From Dichomitus squalens LYAD-421 SS1 (Eukaryota; Basidiomycota; Agaricomycetes; Polyporales; Polyporaceae): a stretch of DNA of 64,000 nucleotides. The stretch is taken from assembly GCF_000275845.1 (NCBI RefSeq), contig NW_006766883.1:1139163-1203162 (forward strand), given 5' to 3'. A model generated the notes under the pieces. It searched no databases and was not told where the DNA came from. It saw only the letters and a program-made list of their open reading frames with translations. A program made the translations under genes and the position numbers. Positions 44,610 to 54,798 of the stretch are shown here, piece by piece; positions within the stretch are counted from its first letter, which is position 1; each line of letters begins with the position of its first letter.

Positions 44610-45181
44610 TTATGTTAGTACGCACGCATACTACAGGTAATGCTAATTCACTAGATGATCTTTGCGTCGCAACATGCGCCTTGTGGACACCGTGTGCTTG
44701 CCCGATAACCATGACGTCTGTGTCCTCATATCACACCTGTCGCTCATATCCACGGATTGCACGATGCCTTTCATTGGATTTCAGTCGCTTTGGTAGCATA
44801 CTGGTTACTACAAATGCTCAGTTCTCCCACATCTTGGGGTCCAATTGATCGCGACATAGTTGATACGCATAAGTTATATTTCCCGGCTGTCCGAAATCCC
44901 AGAGGTACAATACAAAGACCGTCCACCTCTCGCGTTCCCTGCGAAGGATTTACGCCGAACCTATAGGGTCGTATGTTTCTGTTTTCCGCGGCTGTCAGCG
45001 ATCATGTTTAAGCGCCCATATATACAAGGGCACGCGTTCACGTGATGCGACGCGTGGTTCCGTAGGGGCGCTGCAACGCGCCGAGCTGACTGAACTCTTC
45101 CCCCATTGTCCACCACCCTTGGAACCCTTCGCTCCCCCCTCTCCGGCCCGATACCCCACTTTTTGATACATCTACTTTACT
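44610..45181. promoter_or_regulatory. RAD51 upstream region with two ACGCGT boxes
   Basis: Two ACGCGT hexamers lie at 45032-45037 and 45050-45055, about 130-150 bp before the RAD51 start. ACGCGT is the MluI cell-cycle box bound by MBF/DSC1 in yeasts, where DNA-repair and replication genes carry it. No gene seen in the gap. Confidence 0.5.
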
Positions 45182-46454
45182 ATGAGCTCGCCGTTGCCTT
45201 CGCAGGACCAAGAAGAGGAGGAGGTCCACGTCTCCGGACCCCTCCTTGTCGATAAGCTCGCAGAATGCGGCATCACACCGCAAGACATCAAGAAACTGAC
45301 AGAAGCTGGTCTAAACACCGTCGAATCCGTTGCATACACTCCAAAGAAGAACCTTATGTCCATCAAAGGCATCTCAGAACAGAAAGCCGAAAAGATTCTA
45401 GCTGAAGGTGCGGCCTCTCTGCCTGACTTAACGGCACCGATGGGGAACAGGAAGACAAACTTCTTTGCAGCTTTGAAGATCATTCCTCTTGGCTTCCAAA
45501 GTGCTACCGAGGTCCACGCACGCCGTGCGGAGCTCGTACACATAACCACTGGCTCGAAGAACCTGGACGCCCTCCTGGGGGGAGGCATCGAGACCGGCGC
45601 GATCACGGAGCTGTTTGGTGAGTTCCGTACCGGGAAGTCGCAAATATGCCACACACTCGCCGTTACGTGCCAACTCCCTATCAACATGGGAGGAGGAGAG
45701 GGCAAGTGTCTCTACATCGACACAGAGGGCACATTCCGTCCCGTACGGTTACTGTCGGTTGCGGAGCGGTTGGGTTTGAACGGAGAAGAGGTGTTGGACA
45801 ACGTCGCCTACGCGCGTGCATACAACGCCGACCATCAGCAACAACTGCTCACAGCCGCGAGCGCACTGATGTCTGAGTCGAGGTCAGTGTCCAAATGCAA
45901 CTATATGCGCATTCTCCGAGAATCCTAAACAGCTCGTGGGCAGGTTCTGCCTATTGATCGTCGATTCCGCCACCGCGCTTTACCGGACGGACTTCAACGG
46001 TCGTGGTGAGCTCTCCGCACGACAGTCACATCTGGGCAAGTTCCTCCGTACGCTTCAGCGACTGGCAGACGAGGTGAATCATCCTTCGGCCTGCTCGGTC
46101 AACTACAATCTTGACACATCGTCCTCGTTCCCTTGACTTCAGTTTGGTATCGCAGTGGTTATCACAAATCAGGTCATGTCCAACCCAGACGGCGCAGCAG
46201 GGCCGTATGCTGCAAACGAGAAGAAACCAGTCGGTGGCAATATTATGGCCCACGCCTCGACAACGCGGTATGTCCCATTGGTATTACGTTTACTTATGCG
46301 CAAGCTCACTTCGATTAATACCTGCAGTGTGCAGCTAAAGAAGGGTCGAGGAGCGAATCGTCAAGCCAAAATTTATGACTCCCCGTGTCTACCAGAATCG
46401 GAATCAACGTTCGCTATCCTTAACAGCGGTATCGGGGACCCCGAGGAAGAGTAG
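45182..46454 (+). CDS. RAD51: RAD51 recombinase
   Basis: Forms the nucleoprotein filament that carries out strand exchange in homologous recombination. The start at 45182 gives an acidic N-terminus ([20 protein letters not shown]). The helix-hairpin-helix domain follows: [20 protein letters not shown] and [21 protein letters not shown] 63-nt intron (45408-45470) is in frame and stop-free; removing it joins KILAEA to [20 protein letters not shown] as in all Rad51 proteins. Walker A is [20 protein letters not shown] (near 45,620) and Walker B is [16 protein letters not shown] (near 45,950). Loop segments [16 protein letters not shown] and [12 protein letters not shown] are present, and the end [20 protein letters not shown] is canonical. 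The codon-level match favours Rad51 over Dmc1. Confidence 0.96.
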
Positions 46455-46847
46455 ATATTTGTCCAATGTTCTTGTCGGTCCCTTTCGGATATACTCTTAG
46501 GCTTTCGTTCATCGCTGTATTGCACGGACGCTACCTTATTCTGTATAGATACTCACGGATGTTACGCATTGATGCATCACTTCCATCGCTTCCCTTCCCG
46601 AGCGAGATATAATACAACGACGATGCACAGAAGGTTAGTCTACAGCGGTTGGACAGTCGAATGCCAGTTGAATGAGCACAAACGAGACCAGTTGAGTGGA
46701 ATCGCGAGTAAGTTGCTAAGGGTAAGGAAAACGTCTACGAATGCAAGATGCACCGTCCATGCGCGGGCTTTTCAGCACCAGGCGATAGGGGGAATAGGCA
46801 TGCCTGGGGTTATGCGTAGCGAGGTATAAGCAACCAGGGTGGCTGCT
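46455..46847. other. gap between RAD51 and SER3 (two 3' ends)
   Basis: About 390 bp between convergent stop codons. No gene seen. Confidence 0.4.
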
Positions 46848-48296
46848 CTACGCGAGCAGGCGCGTGAGGATGTTCGCGTGAGTTTTGCTGATCTGCTCCC
46901 GGAGCGAGTTGACGTCCTTGCCGCTGACGTCCGCGATATCCGCCATGAGGTACGCGATGTCGCCCTTGGAGTCCGAGTACTGCTTCTCGACGTTGAACGG
47001 CGAGAGGACTTCATTGACCTGGCGCAGCACACCGGGGATGTTTTTATGTACGTAGCAGACACGGATGTGGTTCGGCTCCTCGAGTGTGATGGCGCGAAGG
47101 TCGACTTCGGGGAAGTTGACAGCGCCGAGGGTGGCACCGTAATTGAGGTAGCGGACGAGGGCCGACGACACCTCTTCTCCAATCATCCTCTGCGCCTCCT
47201 CCGTAGAACCACCGATGTGCGGGGTGAGGATGACGTTTGGCAGCGAACGCAAGGTGCTGGCCCAAGGGTTCAATTGGTCGTCGAATGGGGCGCCGTTCGC
47301 GCCGGGCTCGGCGGGGTAGACATCGAGGGCGGCACCGGCGAGGTGGTCGGACTTAAGGGCCTCAATGAGTGCAGGAATGTCGACGCACTTGCCACGCGCG
47401 TTGTTGATGAGGTAGGAGCCCTTTTTCATCTGCGCTAGCTGCTGAGTGGATATCATGTTCATCGTCTCCGGGAGCTCGGGGACGTGGAGGGTCACGAAGT
47501 CCGACTCCGCGAGGAGCGCGGAGAGGGATTCTACCTGGCGAGCGGACCCCAGGGGCATCAGGTTGACGACGTCGTAGAAGAGAACGCGCATTCCGAAGGC
47601 CTCGGCGAGAACGGACAATTGGGAGCCGATGTGCCCGTAGCCCACGATACCAAGGGTCTTTCCGCGGACCTCCCAGCACCCCTTGGACTGTTTGTTCCAG
47701 ATGCCGGACTTCACCTCGATCGCGCGCTGGAAGTACTGCCGTGCGAGCGCAATGATCTCGGATATAACGAGCTCCGCGACCGACCGGGAGTTGGAGAAGG
47801 GCGAGTTGAACACTGGGATACCAGCCTTGGCCGCGGCAGGTAGGTCGACCTGGTTGGTGCCGATGCAGAAACATCCGATCACCAGGAGCTGTGAGACAGG
47901 GAAGCAGGAGTTAGCGCATGTGCGTTGTGGTGGGATGAGGACACGCACCTTGGACGCAGCCTGGAGGACTCGCTCGGTAATTTTGGTCTTGCTTCTGATG
48001 CCAATGGCGTGATATGAGCCGATCTTCTCCACGAGCTCATTTTCCGACATGGCCTTGGTCGAGTGGTCGACATGGAAGCCTTGTGCACGGAAAGTCCTCA
48101 CTGCCTCCTGGCTGATATTTTCCAAGAGAAGTAGTCGAAGGTCTTCATTGTCTATGGGGTGGAGAACCTTGGGCAGGCGAATGGAGAAGTTGACCGAGTC
48201 CTTGCGGAGGAGCATACGGTCATGAAGGCTGCTGGACGCAATGGGAGACGTCGAAACAGCAGAGCGACTGCTCGGGATGTTGATGGCAGCGGACAT
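46848..48296 (-). CDS. SER3: D-3-phosphoglycerate dehydrogenase
   Basis: First step of serine synthesis from 3-phosphoglycerate, NAD-dependent. About 460 residues after removal of one 60-nt intron. The start at 48296 gives MSAAINIPSSRSAVSTSP. Then LLLLENISQEAVRTFRAQGF and IGIRSKTKITERVLQAASK run to the intron, and LLVIGCFCIGTNQVDLPAAA follows it. The intron (47948-47889, GTGCGT to TCACAG) is in frame and lacks a stop, so a naive reading adds 20 residues. The NAD site is KTLGIVGYGHIGSQLSVLAE; catalytic Arg, Glu and His are seen in INNARGKCVD, DVYPAEPGANG and LTPHIGGSTEEAQRMIG. A C-terminal ACT domain (HIRVCYVHKNIPGVLRQVNE) suggests serine feedback. Divergent from HIS7. Confidence 0.95.
   Translation of the reverse strand: MSAAINIPSSRSAVSTSPIASSSLHDRMLLRKDSVNFSIRLPKVLHPIDNEDLRLLLLENISQEAVRTFRAQGFHVDHSTKAMSENELVEKIGSYHAIGIRSKTKITERVLQAASKVRVLIPPQRTCANSCFPVSQLLVIGCFCIGTNQVDLPAAAKAGIPVFNSPFSNSRSVAELVISEIIALARQYFQRAIEVKSGIWNKQSKGCWEVRGKTLGIVGYGHIGSQLSVLAEAFGMRVLFYDVVNLMPLGSARQVESLSALLAESDFVTLHVPELPETMNMISTQQLAQMKKGSYLINNARGKCVDIPALIEALKSDHLAGAALDVYPAEPGANGAPFDDQLNPWASTLRSLPNVILTPHIGGSTEEAQRMIGEEVSSALVRYLNYGATLGAVNFPEVDLRAITLEEPNHIRVCYVHKNIPGVLRQVNEVLSPFNVEKQYSDSKGDIAYLMADIADVSGKDVNSLREQISKTHANILTRLLA
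47889..47948 (-). other. in-frame stop-free intron of SER3
   Basis: 60 nt, GTGCGT at the 5' side and CTCACAG at the 3' side on the minus strand. It interrupts the conserved AASK-LLVIGCFCIGTNQVDL region. Confidence 0.8.
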
Positions 48297-48577
48297 GGCG
48301 AGGGTGGAAGGGATGGTTGAGGACTGAGTCGACCGTCGAGAGGGGAGTCTGGAGGAGTCAGTGAAGCTCCTTCGAACGAGTTATAGCGAGATGCACAACT
48401 CGGACTTTGGTATGTACCGCGGAGATGGTGTCATTCAATGCAAAGATTAGATTAGATGCACTTGGTATATCTTTTCTTGACTCGATCGCCCCTGCTCAAA
48501 TCTCCTCCCAGTCCAACGCCCAAGATGTTGGCTGCGCGCACATTCCCCTGGCCTCTCACGCAAGCCTTCCGCGCACC
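48297..48577. promoter_or_regulatory. SER3/HIS7 divergent promoter with two Gcn4-like sites
   Basis: 281 bp between start codons of two amino-acid synthesis genes. TGAGTCG at 48325-48331 and TGACTCG at 48478-48484 each match six of seven bases of the Gcn4/Cpc1 site TGASTCA. Binding is inferred, not shown. Confidence 0.45.
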
Positions 48578-50326
48578 ATGGGTCTATATCTCCTCGACTA
48601 TGGCGCAGGCAACGTGCAAAGCCTTGCAAATACCCTCAAGAAGCTTGGCCACGACTTCCAATGGATCGCATCCCCTGCTGATTTCGACAAAGCTACAGTC
48701 AGTCACTTATTCTCCATCCCGAATTATTTCGCCGCTTATGTTCTGCTTGGCATGCTCCCTTAGAGCCTCATCTTTCCTGGAGTGGGTGCTTTTGGCAGCG
48801 CAATAGATGGCCTCGTATTACGCGGCCTCTACGAGCCCCTCCGCGATTACATCGCGTCGGGGAAACCATACTTCGGGATCTGCATTGGGATGCAAGTCCT
48901 CTTCCGCTCGTCCCTGGAATCGCCCTCCTCCAAAGGCCTGGGCATCATCCCGTCTGACATCGGAGTCTTTGCCAACGCAGACAAGTCCGTCCCGCACATG
49001 GGCTGGAATTCAGTCGAGTTCCTCGATCCGGACGAAAAGGCGCACGAGGGGCTCGACCCGCGCGCGTCCTACTACTTCGTCCACTCCTTCCGCGCGGCGT
49101 ACGACTGGGAGCGCCCCGACGTAGGCCAATGGGCGCATACCACCACGCAGTACGGCCAGGAGGTGTTCCTGGCTACTGTCCGGAAGGGCAACGTGTTCGC
49201 ATGCCAGTTTCACCCGGAGAAGTCGGGGCCCGCAGGGCTCAAGGTTCTCGACGCCTGGCTCAAGCAGTCAGAAGCCGAACGTGCGACGAGCCCTCCCACG
49301 CCCCGCGTCGCGCGTCATCCGAAGCCAAAGGACGGGTTCACGAAGCGCATCATCGCCTGCATGGACGTCCGCTCGAACGACGACGGAGACCTCGTTGTGA
49401 CGAAGGGCGACCAGTACGATGTCCGGGAACGGACGGCCAATTCTGCAAACGTCGCAGGCGCGGTGCGCAATCTCGGAAAGCCCGTCTCGCTCTCGGCGCG
49501 GTACTACGCAGAGGGCGCGGACGAGATCTGCCTCATGAACATCACCTCGTTCCGCCACTCGCCGCTCCTCGACCAACCCATGCTGGCCGTCGTCCGCGCC
49601 GCGGCGGAGACGGTCTTCGTCCCTCTCACTATCGGTGGCGGGATCAAGGACACCGTCGACCCCGATGGTACGCCCCACTCCGCCCTCGAGGTCGCCGGCG
49701 AGTACTTCCGCGCGGGGGCCGACAAGGTCAGCATCGCGACCGAGGCCGTGTTCGCAGTCGAGCGGATGCGCGAACGCCCCAGCACGGATGGCATCGGGGA
49801 AGGCGACGGGACGAGTGCGATCGAGACGATCGCCCACGCATACGGCCGCCAGGCCGTGGTCGTCTCCGTCGATCCGCGACGGGTGTACGTCGAGCCCGAC
49901 TACGACGGCCCGTACAAGGGCGAGCTCGTGTACGGGAAGCCCGACGGACCAGAGACAGAGCGTGGCAAGGCCTGGTGGTACCAGTGTACCGTCCGCGGCG
50001 GGCGGGAGAACCGGCCGCTTTCCGTCGTCCAGCTCGTCAAGGGCGTGGAGAAGCTTGGAGCCGGGGAGATCGTGCTGAACAGCATAGACCGGGACGGGAC
50101 GGGAGCAGGATATGATCTCGACCTCATCGCGCTCGTGCGACGTAATGTGCGGATACCCGTCGTCGCGAGCAGTGGAGCGGGGAACGCGAAGCACTTCGTT
50201 GAAGTCTTCCAAAAGACAGGCGTTGAGGCGGCGTTGGCTGCAGGGGTCTTCCACCGTAACGAGGTTGGCATAGATGAGGTCAAGGCCACGTTGACGGCGG
50301 CCAAAATCAACGTGCGGACGGTCTGA
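48578..50326 (+). CDS. HIS7: imidazole glycerol phosphate synthase, fused HisH-HisF
   Basis: Makes imidazole glycerol phosphate and AICAR in histidine synthesis, with ammonia passed from the glutaminase half to the cyclase half. The start at 48578 gives MGLYLLDYGAGNVQSLANTL, the normal HisH N-terminus. An intron (about 48,697-48,761) joins DKAT to SLIFPGVGAFGSAIDGL. The glutaminase nucleophile Cys is in YFGICIGMQVLFRSS and its His/Glu partners in FACQFHPEKSGPAGLKVL. The HisF barrel begins KRIIACMDVRSNDDGDLVVT, and continues LMNITSFRHSPLL, FVPLTIGGGIKDTVDPDG, SVDPRRVYVEPDYDG and LNSIDRDGTGAGYDLDLIAL, so both catalytic Asp residues are kept. About 560 residues, as in yeast His7. The upstream frame is open through 48407, but the HisH start is strongly conserved. 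Confidence 0.96.
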
Positions 50327-50868
50327 TGTAGGTCGAAGACGACAATTTAATGTATCCGTATACGTCCCAATTTTCAAGGGCTCTCACTATGCGTTCCGAG
50401 CAACCTTAAGCGTAATCATTGTGGACAACCGTTCAGCTCGGTGTACATACAAAGGGTAGTATTTGACAGGATGGGAAACATTGGTGACACAGTACGGTAA
50501 GACGAAGGTGGTGAGACCACCGATTCAGGGAGCAGGGAAACCAGCGGAGAGGTTCCGTCGAGACTGGTATCAAGTGACAGGGAACGTGGAATCATTAGGC
50601 GAGGAGACAACGGCGGTAGGCATGCGGACTGTCGCGACGAGTACATACGTACAATCGTTATGTGGAGAAGGAGAGGAGGAGTCGCGTGCTGGTAACACGG
50701 TAGTGAAGTCCCTCTAGAGATATACAGCCATGTGAAGCTAGTCTGCATGGCAAGCAGGACGAGGTGGGCTCCAGAAACAAATACAGTCAACCGAAGGGGA
50801 AAGCATACAACTGCGGCACTCGGTCATTGAGGCGTACGATCGTGACATGGGGGGTGGGAAAGAGCACT
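50327..50868. other. gap between HIS7 and PAL1 (two 3' ends)
   Basis: About 540 bp between convergent stops. A 124-residue leftward frame (50,790-50,416) has no family features. Confidence 0.4.
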
Positions 50869-52460
50869 TCACTTGGCGCGGCCCTTCACCACCGTCCCGA
50901 CCTTCTTGAGGAGGCTGGTCTTACGTCCAAGACTAGCACCACCCATGCCCATTTCCGCTCCGTCGAAGTACTCATCTGTAGTTTCGTATGCAGGAGTGCC
51001 ATCCTTGGGAGGGCTAGGCAGGGACTTGTTCTTCGTCATTGGCACGTGGTCCACGTACACGAAGGCGTCATCAGAGGGGCTAGAGGCCATGTTGGCACCA
51101 CGGCCGAAACGCCCTATAAAAGATCCTTGTGAGCGATGTGTCGGTCGGCTGGGGACGCGAGCTTGCTGCGAAGGGTAGTATTGCGGATGTCGGTGATGCT
51201 CACCAGAAGGTCCGGGTGACATGTCACGCCTCCCACCGTCGTCATCGTATGCGCCTACTGGGACGTTCGGCTGATCACGCATCTTGCGGATGCGTTGCAT
51301 GAGCGACTTGTTTCGTCGAGGGGCATTTCCGCCTGGGGAATCATATCCAGCGCTGGTAGGCGACGGCGGGTTGTTACCGAGCTCGTTGTCTGGGACGAAG
51401 ATAGGCTGCGGCGGCGGGATGCTGCGCTTCGCGGCGCGACGCGCAGGGGAAGGGTGGTTTTCTTCCAGATACTCTCGATACACGTCACGAGCATCTCGCC
51501 CGTCCCGAGTGCGCCTTGAGGACCCATTGCCACTCCTAGCGTGTTCACCGCTCTGTCGCGCGGTAGCTCCACCGCCCGCGGAGAAATCCTCGAACGGCTC
51601 TGGCTCGTGGATCCCCCACGCCTCCGCAATGGCGTCGTGGTTCTTCTTCTTGGGGGCTTCGTAGGGAATGAAGACGTCGGGCGACCTGGGTTGAATCGGC
51701 TGAGCGTTGTTAAGGGCCTGCTGATCTGCCTCGTGGCCCGCACTCCAAGCTAGCATGGGTGCCTTCGTCCGGTGACGATTGCGAGAGGGCGCACATGCGT
51801 CGAATGGGCCGTCATGGTGGAACACTGGTTGCACAAGGGTCAGGCGTGCAGCAAGAGCAACGGAGACAGAGACAACGCACTGGGTCCGACACCAGAAAAG
51901 TCCAGTCTATCGATGACATCAGCATGAGAGGACCCCTTCTTCTTGCGGCCGGTCTTGGCCTTCTCCATGGCGTTGGCTGTGCGGACGACGGAGTCTTGAG
52001 ATTGCGAGCGTTTGGAGACGGGCGCGGTGGAGGGACGGACGAGGGTAGGACTGTGTGGTTGGGATAAGAGATGAAAAGGGAAAGGAGCGGGCAAGCGATG
52101 CAAAGCGTTGATATCAGACCTAATCGGCGGCTAGCTGCAGAAACGGACAACTTACGGAGGGAGTTCGGTTTGGCTCCGAGCGACCCTCGCACGGGGAATC
52201 TGATCTGGGGTACCCCGCACGGTGACGGTGTCTCGAACGGCGTCCATGGTATTCTGGCGATTGCCGGTGGAGGGGCGAGAAGAGTGCGGTTTCGCGGTGT
52301 GTTTGGGGGGAGGTGGTGGAGGTTGGACAGCAGCAGGGTAAGGCGGGGCGTTCCTAGAGAGGGTTGGAATGCCGTATGAAGAGTAGGAGACGTTGGCGGG
52401 GTCGTTGAACGGATCAGCGCTGGCCGACCTGTGCCGGGTGTGATGCTTCGAGACTTGCAT
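50869..52460 (-). CDS. PAL1: Pal1-family cell morphology / endocytic coat protein
   Basis: Pal1 proteins sit at the cell cortex of growing tips and early endocytic sites. The start at 52460 gives MQVSKHHTRHRSASADPFND. The N-terminal 150 residues are Pro/Ser-rich. The Pal1 signature is SSHADVIDRLDFSG, joined over an intron near 51,890-51,820 to VFHHDGPFDACAPSRNRHRT and KAPMLAWS. The rest (51,800-50,869) is low complexity with charged patches: EAWGIHEPEPFEDFSAGG, DVYREYLEENHPSPARRAAK and KSLMQRIRKMRDQPNVPVG. The end has the conserved-looking basic segment GRKTSLLKKVGTVVKGRAK just before the stop. About 480 residues. The central motif makes the family call firm; details of the first two introns are approximate. 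Confidence 0.85.
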
Positions 52461-52973
52461 GCTGTTACGGTTGTTGGTCTGGGTGAGGGTGACCAGGATC
52501 AGGAGGTCTCTCTATCCGGCAACACGGTTTTCCCACGCCAAGACAATGGACGGGAATGATAAAGCCACAAGATGCTAAGTACTGGTGGTACAACAGAACG
52601 GGAGACGATGCAGAAGACGACGGGTGAGATGGAGAAAGCGGAAGGAAAGCGACGAGATGATGGGAGGAGGAAGGAGAGGTGCGAAAATAGCCCAGCGTCC
52701 GGGGTCGAGGCACTGGACAAGGAGCCCGAGCCTCCGACGCACAGTCATCCACCTACTGGCCCCGGCTCAGGGGCGGATATCTACGCCCCTCCGTATATGT
52801 CCCGTCCTCGGATTCCCGTACCGCAGCTGTCCCACAACCCCCCAATCTAGGCCATCGCAGCGCAAACATCGTCGTCATCATGCATTCGGGCGTACAGTAC
52901 ACTTAGTTTAAGCAGCCTTGGCTGCGCGCGCTTGCACAGCTGTGATATCATCCGGTTGCGGCCCACAACACCC
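52461..52973. promoter_or_regulatory. gap between PAL1 and the MetE-like gene
   Basis: Both genes read left. This is the PAL1 promoter, rich in purines at 52,590-52,690, and the 3' region of the MetE-like gene. No gene seen. Confidence 0.4.
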
Positions 52974-54798
52974 TTAGCCCCACAGCTCCCGCGCCGCGGC
53001 GACCACCAACGCCAGCTTCTTCTTCTCGTCCTGTGCACAGATCATTTCAGCTGCTTCGGCAGTGATAGACAGCAGCAGCCGGGTGCCCACCTCCTCAGTG
53101 ATAGGATTTCCCTCAAACACCGACGCAAATCCGCACTGCGGACTAATGGAAATCCTGCACAACGCCACAGTCAGCCTCAACGCTCACACTCGCAGCCGGT
53201 TGGCGCTCACTGCCCAAGTGCCTGCTCGTACGACCGCCGTGGTTGCCCCTCAGAGATGATCTCAGCGGCGCGACGGACACGCCCCTTCACTGTCTCAATG
53301 TCCTCAAGCTGGTATATTAGGCTCCATCAGTCACGGGAGGCCGCATGTCGATGGGGTGCCTTACCGCCCCACTCTTGGTAGTGACAAGGCCAAGAACGAC
53401 GTGCTTTCCCAGAGGAAGGTATCGTAGGGGTTCTAGCCCACCCGCACGGTCGGTATCATACTCAAGCTGGGGAATCGAAGGACATTTCGGTCATCAACGC
53501 TCCTGTTTCGTGGCTGCTCTGAGTCACTCACATAAAAGACGTCTACGTCCAATTTCGTTAGGAACTGTTGTGCTACGTGATCATAACTGCCTTCAGAGAA
53601 ATGCATGCCCTGTCCGGGACACAGTCAGCGCGAGATATGTCCACATGTGAGGACGGCGTTAGAGCTGACCTTCATGTTCCCGCGACAAGTATGCACCCCA
53701 ATAACAAGGTCCGCCGGTCTGCCGGCCGTGATCTGGTTGTATACGTCGATATGCGTATCCAGCAGCTTCTCTCGGTCCACGCCGGCAGCTTCCATCCCAG
53801 AGATCAACACATTCGAGCAGTAAAATGCAAAACCGGGATCGTCAAATTGAATGCGCCGGCAACCATGATCGTACAGGTCCTGGACTTCCTCGCGGAAGAC
53901 TTTCACAAGGTCTGCAAAGTATTCGGCTGCGACGGCACTGATTAGAGTGGACTGGTGGCTCTCGGGCATGCGAAGAGCTCCTTACCGTCGTCTTTGTAGA
54001 CTGCGTGATCATAGGTATGCTCCGAGCCATGTCGCAAGTGCATCCACGTTGGCGAACACATTGTAATCTTGAGTTTAGACACATCCTGTGTCCGGTCGCC
54101 CCACTGTCAAGAACTTCTTCTTCCTATGGCTGCTTTACGTACCTCCGGAGACACATGCTGCTTCAGCGACAAAAACTCGTGTACGTGCACAGGCTTGGTC
54201 CGACGCAGCTTTCCCTGCGCGTTAATCAGGGTCAGGGTGTGATAGACGAGGTGGAAATTCTCTCGACTGACCGTGGTCTTGGTTGACGTAAAACCTTTGA
54301 TGCCCATGGATGAAAACAATTGCACGTAGGGTAGGTAGGGCTAGTAAAGGAGCTGAGCTTAATTCTACAGTGGAAACTCGGTGAGAACTTGGAGACGCAC
54401 CACATACTCCGAAAACGGACCTATGCCGAGGGTCGGTGTCGTGTCACCAAGAGGCGAGGGAAGCACACTCACGATCCGGAATGACAGTCATTCCTTCGAC
54501 TTGCTCAAACATGCCGTGGTTGTAAACCGCTCTGAGTTGAATTGGGTCAGGGCATATATCACCCTATCAAGCCCTCCTCATACCTGCGCACCTCTCCGTC
54601 CGTGAGGACGGTCAGGCCAAGATCCTTCTGCAATTTGACAATCTGAGGCACAGCCTCGTCCTCGACTGCCTTGAGGTCCTCCGCTGTACACTGGCCGCTG
54701 TGAAAAGCAATCCGTTTTTCGACCAGCTCCTGGGGGCGGAGGAGTGAGCCGACGTGGTCGGCGCGAGGGAAGTACTTCGCAAGAACGGGAGAAACCAT
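52974..54798 (-). CDS. cobalamin-independent methionine synthase-like protein (short form)
   Basis: Corresponds only to the C-terminal catalytic barrel of MetE/Met6, about 400 residues instead of 760. The start at 54798 gives MVSPVLAKYFPRADHVGSLL, then RPQELVEKRIAFHSGQ and TVLTDGEVRRYEEGLIG, the usual opening of the barrel. Later exons give EYFADLVKVFREEVQDLYDH, CRRIQFDDPGFAFYCSNVLI and the zinc ligands HTC in DLVIGVHTCRGNMKG. The Glu ligand is in VFYLEYDTDRAGGLEPLRYL and the last Cys in SISPQCGFASVF. It ends AARELWG at 52974. All four metal ligands are kept, so an alkyl-transfer enzyme is likely. Whether homocysteine is the acceptor cannot be told; related stand-alone proteins act on other thiols. 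About eight introns. Confidence 0.8.

Noticed and set aside
46839..47438. 199-codon rightward frame at the SER3 end
   Set aside because: It is antisense to the ACT and catalytic domains of SER3 with no motif of its own.
49129..50377. Frames of 328 and 369 codons inside HIS7
   Set aside because: They overlap the conserved HisH-HisF reading frame and have no family features; GC-rich codon bias keeps other frames open.
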